Shown in pieces: positions 37,019 through 49,112 of a DNA stretch of 64,000 bases (positions are counted from its first letter, which is position 1; each line of letters opens with the position of its first letter). Below the pieces are notes generated by a model, which saw only the letters and a list, made by a program, of their open reading frames with translations, was not told the DNA's origin and searched no databases. A program made the position numbers and the translations under genes. The stretch is taken from NCBI GenBank assembly GCA_023614405.1, contig CM042697.1, forward strand, positions 464,672,744-464,736,743. The letters run 5' to 3'. Source of the stretch: Avena insularis (Eukaryota > Streptophyta > Magnoliopsida > Poales > Poaceae).

Positions 37019-38674
37019 ATTGACCAAGAAAAATGTCACGTTCGTTTGGGGAAAAGCACAACAAAAGGCTTTTGATGAGCTCAAAAAGAGGCTCACCGAA
37101 GCACCATTTCTTGCATTGCCGGATTTCACAAAAACCTTTGAGATTGAGTGTGACGCTAGCGGTATTGGCATTGGTGGCGTCCTTATGCAAAATGGGCGTC
37201 CTATTGCTTACCATAGTGAGAAACTTGATGGCGCACGCCTCAGTTATCCCATTTATGACAAAGAACTTTTTGCCTTGTTTCGAGTTCTTCAAGTTTGGCA
37301 ACACTATCTTTGGCCCAAAGAATTTATCATCCATTCTGACCATGAGTCGCTGAAGTATCTTAAGGGCCAAGCCAACTTGAGTAAAAGGCACGAAAAATGG
37401 GTTGAGTTCATGGAGTCTTTTCCTTACATTGTCAAATACAAGAAGGGCAAAGGAAATGTGGTAGCGGACGCCTTGTCTCGCAAAAACACAAGCCTTCTTA
37501 CACGATTCGAAGTCAATGTCTTGGGTCTTGATGACATCAAATCTTTGTACACGTCTGACTCTTTCTTTGGACCAATATTTGCACAATGTTCAATAGACAA
37601 AGGGATTGATGATTTCTATTTGCATAAGGGTTTTCTTTTCAAACAAAACAAGCTATGCATTCCGAAATCGTCTCTCCAACTTTTACTTCTTCAAGAGTCC
37701 CATGGCGGAGGCCTTATGGGTCACTTTGGCCGTGACAAGACATATGACATGCTCTCCACTCACTACTTTTGGCCAAAGATGAAGCGCGACGTGGAGCGCC
37801 ACGTCCAACGATGCACTACATGTATCCAAGCTAAGTCTAAGTCCAACCCCTTTGGTCTTTATATGCCATTGCCTATTCCTCATACACCTTGGTCGGACAT
37901 TAGCATGGACTTTGTGTTAGGCTTGCCTAGATCTAAACATGGTCATGATTCCATATTTGTAGTCGTGGATCGCTTTTCTAAAATGGCACATTTCATTCCG
38001 TGCCATAAGACCGATGATGCTTCACATGTAGCCAATTTGTTTTTCAGGGAAATAATTCGACTACACGGTGTGCCTAGAACAATCGTCTCCGACCACGACG
38101 TAAAATTCATGAGCTACTTCTGGAAGACTCTCATGGCCAAGCTCGGCATCAAGATCCTCTTCTCGTCCGCCTCGCATCCTCAAACCGATGGACAAACCGA
38201 GGTCGTCAATCGAAGTCTTGGCACACTCCTCCGGGTGTTGATAAGGAAGAACCTTAAAGACTGGGAGGAATGTATTCCACACGCCGAGTTCGCCTACAAC
38301 CGCGCCAAGCACTCCACCACCATGAGAAGCCCGTTCATGATCGTCTATGGCTTCGAGCCTCTCACCGCGCTCGATATCCTTCCACTTCCACTTCATGAAC
38401 GTGCCAATATGGACGTTGTCAAGCGTGCCCAAACAATGAAGAAACTCCATGAAGACACACGAGCTACTATCGAGCAACAAGTCCTTCACCAAGCATCACG
38501 GCTAAACAAGACCAAGAAAGAGATGATCTTTGATGAGGGCGACCTTGTGTGGATACACTTGAGTAAAGACCGCTTCCCCAAGGAACGCGACTCCAAGCTA
38601 AAGCCAAGAGGCGATGGACCATTCAAGGTGCTAAAGCGGATCAACAACAACGCCTACGTCATCGATATACCAAC
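37019..38674 (+). pseudogene. D: RNase H and integrase, open frame cut by F
   Basis: About 550 codons without a stop. The RT connection begins it ([17 protein letters not shown]). RNase H follows ([34 protein letters not shown]). The integrase zinc part is [10 protein letters not shown], then [10 protein letters not shown]. The core has [16 protein letters not shown] (first D), [11 protein letters not shown] (second D; His in place of the common Arg after it) and [12 protein letters not shown] (E). The C-terminal part is [14 protein letters not shown], then [19 protein letters not shown]. The open state is consistent with a fairly young element. It is cut after 38674 by F and continues in frame at 49604. 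Confidence 0.9.
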
Positions 38675-39156
38675 TGACGAGGTTTGATCTCGTCAATGCC
38701 CATTGTTATGGACTTGGGTTTTGGAGAAGATGGGGATACTGGAGATCGTGGCACGGTTAACAGACAAGCAACCAGGGGACACGAGATTTACCTGTGTTCA
38801 GGCCCGGAGAAAACCCTACTCCTGCTTGTCTGCTCTTTTATTACGGCGGAACCGAAGGTTACAGGGTGCGCAGATTCGATCTGGCGTGGAGGTGTGTATG
38901 TCGTAATCGCAGGGTGTAATCGTTGACCCCCTCGTTGGACCCTCCTAGCCTTTATATATGGGGAGGCTAGGTCTCAGGTACTGATACGAGTAGGTTACAA
39001 GTTGTATTCGAACTCTAGTCTTGCTCTCCAAGGATCCAAAGGCGTCATGGGCCTTGGCCACCCGAAAATCTTCATGGGCGGCGTATATGCTGTGGGCCTT
39101 CCTTGGGCTGGACCAGGTATGCTGAAGTTATGTACCCGTCGGGTATAACCATGTCA
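38675..39156 (-). repeat. F: 3' LTR (482 bp)
   Basis: TGACGAGGTTTG to ATAACCATGTCA on the + strand. It matches 49113-49598 apart from small indels. The adjacent polypurine tract shows it is the 3' LTR. Confidence 0.93.
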
Positions 39157-40060
39157 GTAGCCCCCGAGTGATCAGTTGAATCGTAGATTCGGCTGAGGAC
39201 TCTTCAGTCTTTCGGGTGCAGCTCTGTCTTTCAAGAGAATGTGTAGGGATTGTTGATGCGTGTGCCTGACTCACCCGATGATCGGGTCGATTAATCGTCT
39301 TAGGACAAAACAACACGATCTTCTTCAGGTGCGAGTCCCTCGACTCGAACCCGGAACATATGCTGGCGTAATTCGACTCAGGCCGCGGAGGACTTATAGG
39401 AGTGGAATTCCAGTGTTTTTAAATGATGTACCCAACGCGTCCGTCGGGATTTTTCATCGTACCTGCTGGTACGGATTCATACTAGCAGAGCGCAGTCAGG
39501 TGCGTTGCCAGGCCATCAGATGATATCTGTAGGTCTTATCTTTGCATCGCAGACGCAGCATCCGAATGTTTATCACCGCGGAGGTGTTTGGTACAAGGAG
39601 GATGTTACTCACTTAGCATTAATTGGGGCAGAGTTGCCAAAAAGTTTTTGCATGCGGATCCGGAAGATCGCAGTCAAAGATTTCATAGGGTGCACGGCCA
39701 GCGCTCCCTATGGGAGTAGCCCCCGAGTGTCTGTTCGAGTCGTAGACTCGAGTGGAGACTTTTAGTGCAAGAATTGCTCAGCTGTTTAGTCCGTAGGACT
39801 CGAAAATTTTCGGATGCTTGAATCCTTCCTCCCTATGGGAGTAGCCCCCGAGTCCGTAGTGGGGTCGTGGACTCGACGTAGGACTCGAAGCTCTTGTGTG
39901 TGAACGGCCATCGCTCCAGTTTGGAGTAGCCCCCGAGTGTCTGGCGGAGTCGTAGACTCGGGCGAGACTTCAGTCTTGTATCATGCAATCTGTCATGCGT
40001 GCGCTGGCCCGAAGTACATCGGTGCGCGACCAGCTCTGATAGGAGTAGCCCCCGAGTAGT
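39157..40060 (-). repeat. F: polypurine tract and repeated PPT-like modules
   Basis: On the - strand ACTCGGGGGCTAC (39157-39169) abuts the 3' LTR and is the polypurine tract. The same 13-mer, or a one-base variant, recurs at about 39716, 39841, 39926 and 40045. Each copy is preceded on the + strand by a GGAGT-like word and followed by a GTCGTAGACTCG-like word, so it belongs to a diverged module of about 85-125 bp. A further copy lies at about 44128 inside pol. No gene is evident in this stretch. Confidence 0.75.
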
Positions 40061-40127
40061 TAGGCGAATCGTAGATTCGAGTGAGTACTCTTAGCTTTGT
40101 AGCCGAAGTTGGTGCTAGGATAGCTTT

Positions 40128-42330
40128 TGATGACGTCCGTGCTGACGATCGATGACCTCAAGCGTCACTGCGCCGAGATGACTTGACTTGACGGGCGTGG
40201 GTCCCACTTCGACTTTGAATTGACCGTCACGCGGCGTGAGATGATGGGGAGTCGAACATTGCGTCGCCTCCTCCATGGCGATGGCGACTTGGTGGCGCCA
40301 CTCCGGATCCTCCCGCAGGAGAGGCTGGTGGTTGCGCCTCGAAATTTCGCAGCGGGCCTGAGTTTCGCCGAGCACGTAAGTTTTCTGCTTCATGTCACGG
40401 GAGCCCCAGGCGTCTTCGTGTCTTGATGTTGTGTTTGCTTCTGTTTTGGGCGTAGCCCCAAGTCCTCTCTTCTTGCTATTGCCTTTTCCTGCAGCCTTGT
40501 GTCCAGAGGCCAAGCGGCTGGTGGAGGAGCGCTTTGGGAGGCTGCGGCAGGTACAAAGGTATTCGTCGCCTTGTAGTACTTGGCTTATTTATCCTGGTCT
40601 TGTTTGTTGACACTTGCTTGTTGTAAATGTAGGAGCATAACGACTCTCTCCGTGAGGTTGATGCTCAAGAAGAGCCTTGGCCAATCAAGCAGAAGGTCGA
40701 AGCTGCCGCTGAGGCGAAGAGCGCTTGAGCTGGGTATGAAAGGCAGCCAAGCGAAGAGCGTCTGCAGCAGAAGCCGCAGGTCGTGAGAGGCGGCGAGAAG
40801 CTCATGGCTGCTGCCAAGGCTCTTTCGGGTGAGTGTTTGCTTTTGCACTTGCTCCTTTTTTTGCGGGTCTTCTTCTCTGTTAACTTTCTTCATGTATTCG
40901 TCTTTTTGTCTCAGATGCCGCAGGCATCGAGTTCGACCGCGGTGCTCTGGAGCACGGGAGTGCTCTGGATGATGCCATGTGGCGGTCGAAGACCGCTGCA
41001 GACCGTCGTCAACTCCTTGCCAAGGAAGGAGGTCCTTGGTCGCTTCTACCGGGAGCTCTTCCAAGGGCGCATCCTTGAAGACGTGGGTGCCTGGCAGAGG
41101 CTCTGTCGGTTACCGCAGCTGCATAAGCGCCAAGCGAAGGGCATCGTGCCGTCATGGCGGCCATGGCGGCCGGGACGGAGCTGGACTTGCCCTGATCACT
41201 TCTCGGATGCCGACGGCTGCGGATGGATCGAGGTAGCCTTCGCCGCCTACTCCGCTCGTTGCGCATTTATATGGGCCCAAGCTCATTGACTTCTTTGTCG
41301 ATGCAGCTGCGCAGCAGGCGAGGCCAAAGCTAAGCGATCGCTCTGGCGACTCGGTGTCCTACGCCTTAGGCATAGGAGATGTAGGGTAGTATGTAGTTTA
41401 CTTTTGGTGTAAATATCTTTTGTAGCACCATCCTTGTGCCATGCAGTGGCCTTATTTTAATGAATTCCTCCGAGTTGAGCTTTTCCCTTGGCTGAATGTC
41501 TATGTGCTTTCTTTTTTCTGCTGCTATAGGTTCCTTCGGGTGCTGACCCGATTGACACGTCATCCGAAAGGCCTTTGCGAGCATCATTGGATGATTCCTC
41601 GCAGCTCGCATTTCTTCGAGATCGCGTGCGCAGCTTGGAGAGAGACTTGCTTGGGTTGCGCGATCGCGCTGATGTTTGGAATTCCAAAGCAGATCGTAGT
41701 GCAGCCAGAGAGGAGTACTTGATGGCGGAGCTGGGTCGGCTGTCCGAGCAGCTGCAATGTAAGTTGATCCTTCTTTCGAGTTGTAGCTCAGTTCTTCGGG
41801 TGAGCCTTCTGGCCTTACTCTTGTTCTGGGTGTTGTCGCAGGTGCGAATATTGCTCCGAGGGAAGAAAAGGAGCGCATTGCCGTTCGAGTCAATTGCTTG
41901 ACTCAACAGGACATGGAAGCCGGCGGCTTTTTCTGGATGGATCGCGATCGCGCCATAGTTCTGGCGACGGTGCAGGATCGTGTCTACCAGGTTTCGCGGG
42001 TGCTCCGCCAGGTGCAGACATCGTTGTCCTCGGTGCTGCACGTCATGTTTCCGTTGGATGGCGTGCCGACGACCCTTGCAGGCCTTCTGGCGAAGTTTCG
42101 GAGTACCAGCAATGTCAAGGAGTTGGTGCGGCAGCAGCTCATCGTAGGGGTCTCTTGTGAGGGTGCACCGCCCTGATGTAGATTTGGCTGCTGTGGCGAC
42201 TGGGCCACCTCCTCGACCAGATGGTGGTGAGTGGAATATGCGTCCGCATTATGCGGTCAGTAAGCGATATGCGAGCAGTGTAGATTTGTTTGAGCAGCGT
42301 GCTCAGGCTATTCTTCAGAATAGGTAGGAC
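40128..42330 (+). pseudogene. F: antisense extra gene with several introns, decayed
   Basis: Runs opposite to the F polyprotein. Exon-like blocks are separated by short GT...AG introns: 40376-40494, 40551-40632 (82 bp), 40829-40914 (86 bp) and 41759-41841 (83 bp). Reading phase is kept across each. Exon words include LCPEAKRLVEERFGRLRQ (40495-40550), GIEFDRGALEHGSALDD (exon from 40915), SLERDLLGLRDRADVW with a coiled-coil look (41530-41758), and VQDRVYQVSRVLRQVQTSL (from 41842). There is an in-frame stop near 40726. Frame changes lie between about 41030 and 41230 and near 42150, and the last block ends at 42330 (FEQRAQAILQNR). Extra, sometimes antisense, ORFs are known in Tat elements. The protein has no known activity that I can name. 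The first exon is uncertain. Confidence 0.65.
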
Positions 42331-42415
42331 CTGAAAATAAACAGATAGATGTAAAATTTGTATATTGCGGCTGGGCGTGTATGTGCCCTTTGTTGTAAAG
42401 GTTCGCTTGTTAGCG

Positions 42416-42650
42416 AGCACGTGGTGCTTTCATTTAGTACGTGCCCTTTTCGTTTGCCTGACGTGGTCAGCTACTCAGGTGTACACGTTTTGTCCTCAGT
42501 CGATGAAATCGTGAGGTGGGGGGGAGCCCCCGAGCACGCAGTGCTTTGATTTAGTACGTGCCCTTTTCGTTTGCCTGACGTGGTCAGCTACTCAGGTGTA
42601 CACGTTTTGTCCTCAGTCGATGAAATCGTGAGGTGGGGGGAGCCCCCAAA
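42416..42650. repeat. F: 117-bp tandem duplication
   Basis: Two nearly identical copies start at AGCACG(T/C)(G/A)GTGCTTT (42416 and 42533). Each contains GTACGTGCCCTTTTCG and ends in a GGTGGGGGGAGCCCCC-like run. The unit lies between the antisense gene and the integrase end, and no gene is seen in 42331-42810. Confidence 0.88.
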
Positions 42651-42813
42651 TGCATATGTAGCATGTAGTAAAATTGCAGAGAAATGGTCAACCGAAGGTT
42701 GGGGACGAGACACTTAGCTTTTATTTGCATCGTAATGAAGGAGGTACACGGTTCGGCTGAGTAGCCTTGGCTGTAAGCCTTGTTGAGAGTAAAGGGGGGT
42801 ACACTGCCCATTG

Positions 42814-43738
42814 TTATGGGTAGAATCGTCGCAGGTGCGAGACGTTCCACGGGTTGGAGTATGCGACTCCAGACTCCACGTGCTTGAGGCGATAGGCGCC
42901 ACCTGGGATGACTTCGGTGATGACATAGGGTCCTTCCCATGGCGAATCGAGTTTGTTCGGTCGCTCTTGCTTGAGTCGCAAGACGAGGTCTCCTTCGACG
43001 AAGGACACTGGCGCAGCCGGCGGCTGTGATAGTTCGGAGACTTCTTTGGTACACCGCGGATCTAGCTGCTATATCCGTGCTTCGTCGAGTGTGTCGACGG
43101 CATCTTCGAGTGCAGCCGTGGATTCGGCTTATTTATGTGACGACTCGTGGAGCCTGGTGGCGTACTTCGGCTGGTAGCATAGCCTCAGCTCCGTGCACCA
43201 TGAAGAACGGTGTGTAGCCGGTGGAGCTGTTTGGCGTAGTTCGTAAGCTCCATAGGACAGACAGTAGCTCTTTCGTCCAGTTTCCAGCCTTATGCTCGAG
43301 TGAGCTCATGAGGCGCTTCTTGATGCCGGCGCCGATTAGGCCGTTGGCCTTTTCCACTTGCCCGTTTGTTTGCGGGTGCGCTACTGAGGCATACGTGATG
43401 TTGATTCCGAGGCCTTCACAGAAGTCCTGGAATTCTTCGGAGATGAAGTTCGATCCGTTGTCGGTGATGATGCTGTGTGGTATGCCAAATCGGTAGACAA
43501 TGGATTCGAAGAACTTGACGGCGGTTTTGCCCTTCTGGTTGGTGACTGGCATGGCCTCGATCCACTTGGTGAATTTGTCGACTGCGACCAAGAGGAAGAC
43601 GTGTCCTCCCTTCGAGGATTTTGGCAGTTTGCCGATCATGTCAAGGCCCCATTGAGCAAAAGGCCAAGCTATGGGTATGGGTCGAAGTTCGGACCCAGTG
43701 CGTCGCGGTTTGTCGGCGAACCGTTGGCACCGTTGCAT
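42814..43738 (-). pseudogene. F: integrase core and C-terminus, frame-broken
   Basis: Frame 43738-43133 carries CQRFADKPRR (zinc part end), WGLDMIGKLPKSSKGG (first D), SIITDNGSNFIS (second D), AHPQTNGQVEKANGLI (E) and WSLRTTPNSSTGYTPF, a complete Tat-type core. A break near 43130 leads to the C-terminal part (frame 43008-42814; VEGDLVLRLKQE, GPYVITEVIPGGAYRL). That part ends at a stop after a WNVSHLRRFYP motif, which is normal for the family. Confidence 0.88.
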
Positions 43739-43754
43739 CTTCGGACGATGTCCT

Positions 43755-46224
43755 TTATAAGCTCATGGCCGTTGGCCAATAGAATCCTGCTCGTAGAGCT
43801 TTGGCGACAAGGGAGCGGCTGCCTGCGTGGTGGCCGCAGATGCCCTCGTGGATATCTTGGAGTATGGCCTTGCCATCGTTGATGGTGATGCACCGTTGTA
43901 GGACGCCTGTAATGCTGCATTTGTACAGCTCGTCGTTGATGATGGTGAAGGCTTTTGACCGACGAGATATGCGCCGGGCATCTGTCGGGCTGTCTGGCAA
44001 TTCTCCGTTTATCAGGAACTGGAGGTATGGACGTGTCCAAGTTTCTTCGACTGCCATGACCTGCATCAGGTTGACCATGGCGACTTCGGTATCCAACTTT
44101 TCGGGTCCTTCATGACCTTCGGGTAGCGTAGCCCCCGAGTGTTCTGCTTCTTCGGGTGATCCCTTGGGGAATTTCCGCTTGATGGATGGCACGCAGATCT
44201 GTTCGAGGAACACACCTGGTGGTACCTTTGCACAAGTGGAGCCGATGTTGGCGAGTCTATCGGCCTCCTCGTTGCTCTCTCTTCCAACGTGCCGAAGTTC
44301 GCAGCCGTCGAATTCTCCTTCGAGTGCGTTGTATAGTGCGCGGTATGCGATCATGTTTTCGGCGTGTGCGTCGCACTCATTCATCGTCTGCTGGACGACA
44401 AGGTTGGAGTCACCGTAGATGACCAGGCGCGTTGCGCCGCATATTTTTGCCATCTTCATGCCATGGATGAGGGCTTCGTATTCGGCCTCGTTGTTGGAGG
44501 CTCTGAATTTCATCCGAAGGACGTACTTCATCTTGTCACCTTGCGGGGAGGTCAGTATGAATCTTGCCCCTGCTCCGGCTTCGCGTTTGGAGCCATCGAA
44601 ATGCATTGTCCAGGATTGCGACATGTCTGGGGTGTCAGGCAGCTGCAGCTCCATCCAGTGCACCAGAAAGTCCAGAAGAACTTGGGATTTGATTGCGTGT
44701 CGCTTCTCGTAGATGATGTCCAAGGGTGATAGTTCGATGCCCCACAGGGCCACGCGTCCTGTGGCCTCTGGGTTATTCAGGATGCTATTGACGGGTGCCT
44801 CGTTGACGGCCATCACCTGATGCTCCTGAAAGTAGTGGCTCAGTCGTCGAGCCGTCATGAACACGCCGTAGGCCAGCTTCTGGTAGTGCGGGTACCGCTG
44901 TTTTGTTGGAGTGAGAACCTCGCTGAGGTAGTAAATTGGGCGTTGTACCCCGTGGGTCTTGCCTTCTTCGGGTCGTTCGACCACGAGTACTGTGCTAACC
45001 ACCTGGTGTGTGGCTGCTATATACAGCAACAAGGGCTCGCGCTCTTTTGGCATGACCAAAACTGGCGAGGTGGAGAGGAGCCGCTTGAGGTTTTCAAATG
45101 CGTCGTTGGCTTCTGGTGTCCACTCGAACTTGTCGCTGGCGCAAAGTGGTAAAATGGTAGGGCCTTCTCGCCCATGCGGCTGATGAACCTGCTTAGTGCC
45201 GCTACTCGCCCTGCGAGCTGCTGAACGCCCTTGAGGTTTTTCGGCTTCTCCATTGTCATGATAGCTTTGATTTTCTTCGGGTTTGCTTCGATCCCTCGTT
45301 GAGAGATGAAGTACCCGAGCAGCTGACCCGAGGGGCCTTGCCATTTTTCTCGATTGAGCTTGATCCTCGGCGATCGAGGTTGTCGAGCGTCTCGCGGAGA
45401 TCGTCGATAAGTGTTCTTGCCTCCTTGGTTTTATGACTATGTCGTCGACATAGACTTGGACGCGTTCGACCGATCGGTCCTTGAGGCGCTGCATGCATCG
45501 CCGATGCGGCACCCGCGTTCTTTAGCCGAAAGGCATTCTGTTGTAGCGGTATACTCGAGCGGTGTGATGAACGCCGTTTTCTCTTGATCTTCGACCTTGA
45601 GTCGAATCTGGTTATAGCCTGAGTAGGCGTCAAGGAAGGAGAGTTTCTCACAACCTGCAGTCGAATCGATGATCTGGTCGATCCGAGGGAGGGGGAAGTG
45701 GTCCTTAGGGCGATGTTTGTTCGGTGGCGTGAAGTCACGCACATCCGGGATGTCCGTGTCCTTCTTCGGGATCATCACCGTGTTTGCCACCACTCGCTTT
45801 CCTTGATTTCCCGGATGAAGTCTGCTGCGAGTCTGCTGATCTCTTTGCCGATAGCTTCGGTTCGTGGCTCCAACGGTCTTGGATGGGCTTGGCTTGGTGT
45901 ATGCAGGAAGACATTGAGTGCGTTCTCGGCGAATTCCACAGGAACTCTGGCATGTCCGCAGGACACCGGTAAGATTTCCAGCTCACGGAGGAATTCGACG
46001 AGCGCCTTCCTATCTTGCGGGCCGAGGTCGTTGGCGATCAGCGCCGTTTTGGAGGCATCCGTTGGATGGACCTGCACCTTCTTGGTGTTGATGGTGGAGT
46101 CGAAAGACATGTCAGGTGCATTCTGCTTGGTGACTGGGGGTAGCCCATTATGCATTACCATGAGCCTTACAAGCTCGTCTTGCATGCCGAAGATTGAGAG
46201 ATTTTGTTGAAATCCTCGCCGCAT
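43755..46224 (-). pseudogene. F: RT, RNase H and archaeal-type RNase H domain
   Basis: RT begins within 46224-45775 (VHPTDASKTALI, then LVEFLREL), then 45793-45437 (VVANTVMIPKKD, VRDFTPPNKHRPKDHFPLPRID split by no break, KLSFLDAYSGYNQIRL). A break leads to the 585-codon frame 45512-43755. That frame has VQVYVDDIVIK (catalytic YVDD, about 45440-45450), RNase H (FEWTPEANDAF, RPIYYLSEVLTPTK), and the second RNase H with TMHFDGSKREAGAGA, then SNNEAEYEALIHGM, then VIYGDSNLVVQQ, then ESNEEADRLANIGS (D, E, D, D all visible). A linker and the zinc part of integrase follow. The second RNase H domain is what places F in Tat. Confidence 0.9.
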
Positions 46225-46966
46225 TGGTCCGACCGGTGAAGCTCCGTGGACTGTGATGACGCCTTGGTCCTGGCATCTTGAGTAGTAGGTATCGTGGTGG
46301 GACGGCCAGGAACCTTGCGAATGCTACGCGTCCCAGGATGGCGTGGTATTGCGACGGCCAGTCCACCACTTCGAATTCTAGGCGCTCCTGCCGAAAGTTG
46401 TCCGGTGTCCCGAAGATGACGTCGAGCCCTATTTTGCCCAGGGGGAAGATGCCCTTCCCTGGGACAATGCCGTGGAACGTTGTGTCTGATTGTTCCAGGC
46501 TGCCTTGCGGGATCCGCATGGCTGCTAGAGTGCTTGCGAACATTAGGTTGATGCCGCTGCCGCCGTCCATGAACACGCGACTCATCTCGAAGCCTCCGAT
46601 CTGCGCCTCTAGCACCAGGGCAGCATGACCTGGGCGAGGGATCTGGCAAGGGTGATCCGCGCGGGTGAATGTGATGCAGGACTCCGATCCGCTGAGGTAC
46701 TCAGGGATTGCAGGCGGAGTTGTCACGGCCATGTTGATTTGTCGGGTGATTTTCTTCTGCACCCTGTGTATGGGACGTCCCTTCTGTATCATATTGAGTG
46801 CTCCTTTTGGTGGGAGGTATGCGACCCCGGCGTTGTTTTGCGCTGGTGCGACTGGTTGATGTGGGCCTCCAATAGGCGGCGGTGGAGGAGCTCCGTGTGC
46901 TATTTCGCCTAGCGCAAGTGCGTTTCCGAATGCAGGAATTGGAGCTTGTTGCCTCATCTGTACCAT
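46148..46966 (-). pseudogene. F: aspartic protease region
   Basis: Frame 46966-46148. An upstream Pro-rich linker and PLKGALNMIQ-like stretch is followed by ITFTRADHPCQIPRPGHAAL, then the active site RVFMDGGSGINLMFA (about 46555-46600, DGGS), then FHGIVPGKGIFPLGKI and YHAILGRVAFARFLAV. This layout is that of Tat protease. The frame is lost near 46270, shortly before RT. Confidence 0.85.
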
Positions 46967-49079
46967 GCTTTTTGAGTTTACGGAACTTCGCAGTCCTTGA
47001 GCATGTGGCTAGCTTTCTTTTTGCCATCTTGTTTGTCGATGTAGAAGTGGATGGTGCATGGACCCGAAAGTTTGTCGAGTGCTGAAGGTCCGTTGTCGCG
47101 GTCGCGGCGTTGCCACGACTGCGTTGGTCGTCCGTTGTCGCGGAAGTTTCCGCTGCGGTATCCTCATTTATGCGGCTGATGTCGTTACGGCGGTCGGCGT
47201 AGCCGGCTGCGACCATATCGGGTCCGTCGCGGTCCTCGTAGACGCGTGGTCTCCTCTTGCTGCGGCGTTCGCGTCTTCGGCCGTAGTCGTCCTCTTCATC
47301 TGATTGCGCCCGTTGGATGCAATCTTCGCCGTCTGCCCAACTGTTGGCGATTTCCATGAGTTGGTCGAGTGTCTTGGGCTTTACGCGTCCAAGTTTCTCC
47401 TTGAAGTCTGGGCGTTTGACGCCGTCCCTGAAGGCGTCGATGGCCCGCTCTTCGGAGATGTGTGCTGTGGAGTTCTTGGTCGTAGACCAGCGTAGTATGT
47501 ACGAGCGAATAGATTCACCCGTTCTCTGAGTGCAGGCTCGCAACTCTTCGATTGAGGCGGGCCTCTTGCTGGTGCATTTGAAGTTTCGGATGAAGCTATA
47601 AGCGAGCTCCTCCCAGCTTCAGATGGATCCTGATGATAGGCTGCTGAGCCAGACCCGTGTCGCGCCTGTCAGCTGCAGCTGAAGGCATTGCATGGCGGTT
47701 TCTTTGTTGCCTCCGTGAAGTTTAACGGATGACAGATGGTCACTGAGCCAGGACTTTGGATCTTGCGTGCCGTTGAACTTCGGAGTGTCCGAAGGAAGCT
47801 TGAAGTTGCGTGGCATCTGTGTTCGCCGGACGGATCTGCTGAAGCATCGAGCCCCGCAGAGTTCTCCTTCGTCTTCATCCATCTCAGATTTAGACGAGCA
47901 TGCGCGTTTTGCGCGTGCTTTGTCAATCTTGCGCTGTGTAAGCCTGTCTCTGGCGTCGTAGTCGTGTTTATGGCAGTGCGAGCTCTTCTTCCGTCGAGGA
48001 AGATCGTGTTCTTCATCATCTTTGGATGAGGGAGTGGGGCTCCGGTCGCGTCTGGCCGGAGCTTTCTTCTTCGGCTCCGTAGGAGCGTCTTCGTGGAGCG
48101 CAGCTCCGATTAGTCCTAGTCCGGTGAGTGCGGACCTATGCATGGCCCTTTTCGGGTCCCCCTCCGGAGGTGGGTGAGCCACGAGATACGCAGTGGCTGC
48201 CATGATCGCAGCTTGTGGCGTCTTCAGGGTAATGTTGCCATCGGCGTCCATATCCATGAACGATGTGTGGAGAGTTCGGGTCACGTCACGCCGCTCCTTC
48301 GGGTCCATGTTTTCCACCCGAGAGTGGTGCTTGTTTCCCTGGTTTTCGTTTGTGCTAGAGCCGGGCCCCATGGCGGAGAGCGCAACTCGTCTCGCACTGG
48401 ACTCAGAGGCTGCTTTCTTGCGTTTGTCGAGCGTCTCCTGCATCTTGACTTGTTTCTTGTGCTCCTCGATGAGGAGGTAGTGGTATGCCATCAGCAGATC
48501 ACGTGGGGAGTCCAGAGGTAGGACTACTTCGCCTGCGACGGCGCGGCGTGCTTCGGCCCATCCTTCTTTGCTAAGTTGGATGAGGTGGCCCCTGTTTTCG
48601 CCGTTTCCACCGTTTTCGCCGTTTCTGTCCTGCGGGTTGGGGTTGGGCGGCGGGTTAGGCGTTTCCTCGTCGGTTTGGATGATCGCGGCGCACAGATAGC
48701 GCCTGCAGATTGGTTGGCTGCTGCCGCAGCTTTCGGATCCGGAACCGTAGGTCCCTTCATCCGAAGGTGGATCGCACAGATCGGAGTTGCAGCTGCTGCT
48801 GCTGTAGAACTCATCTATTGATGGTGACGTGCGTAGCACGGGGTGTGGAGCCCATGAAGCAGGCACGATGGGCCACGGGCACCCGCCAGGAGGCGGAGGT
48901 GCGGTTGTCCCACTGAGCAGAAGCTCCCGAACAGAATTTCGAGTCCGTCGCCTACGGGCTCGAAATCCTTCATGGTATCCGGCGAGTGGGCGGTGAAGTC
49001 GAAAGCGCCGAAGAGGAGGTGATTCTCCGTCGCCGAGGAGTTGTAGATCGATCGGGTCGGAACCGTCACGACCGCACAA
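46701..49079 (-). pseudogene. F: gag, two main frames
   Basis: Frame 49079-47619 (486 codons) has a Pro/Ser-rich N-terminal part, a charged middle and the capsid start PRNFKLPSDTPKFNGTQDPKSWLSD, then ATRVWLSSL. A break at about 47600 leads to frame 47543-46701 (RTGESIRSYILRW, AIDAFRDGVKRPDFKEKLG, then an Arg/Glu-rich linker). The rest of that frame is out of register and holds no knuckle that I can identify. The start ATG at 49079 is near the primer site, as expected. Confidence 0.82.
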
Positions 49080-49088
49080 TCAGCAGCC

Positions 49089-49112
49089 CCAGTTCCCACA
49101 GACGGCGCCAAT
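49089..49112 (-). other. F: primer binding site
   Basis: On the - strand, two bases after the 5' LTR, the sequence reads TGGCGCCGTCTGTGGGAA. TGGCGCCGT is a typical primer-site start in plant Tat elements. I did not assign the tRNA. Confidence 0.8.

Noticed and set aside
39157..40060. tRNA or other structured RNA gene in the PPT-like repeat region
   Set aside because: The repeats form no cloverleaf with the invariant tRNA bases; the tract at the LTR edge explains the motif.
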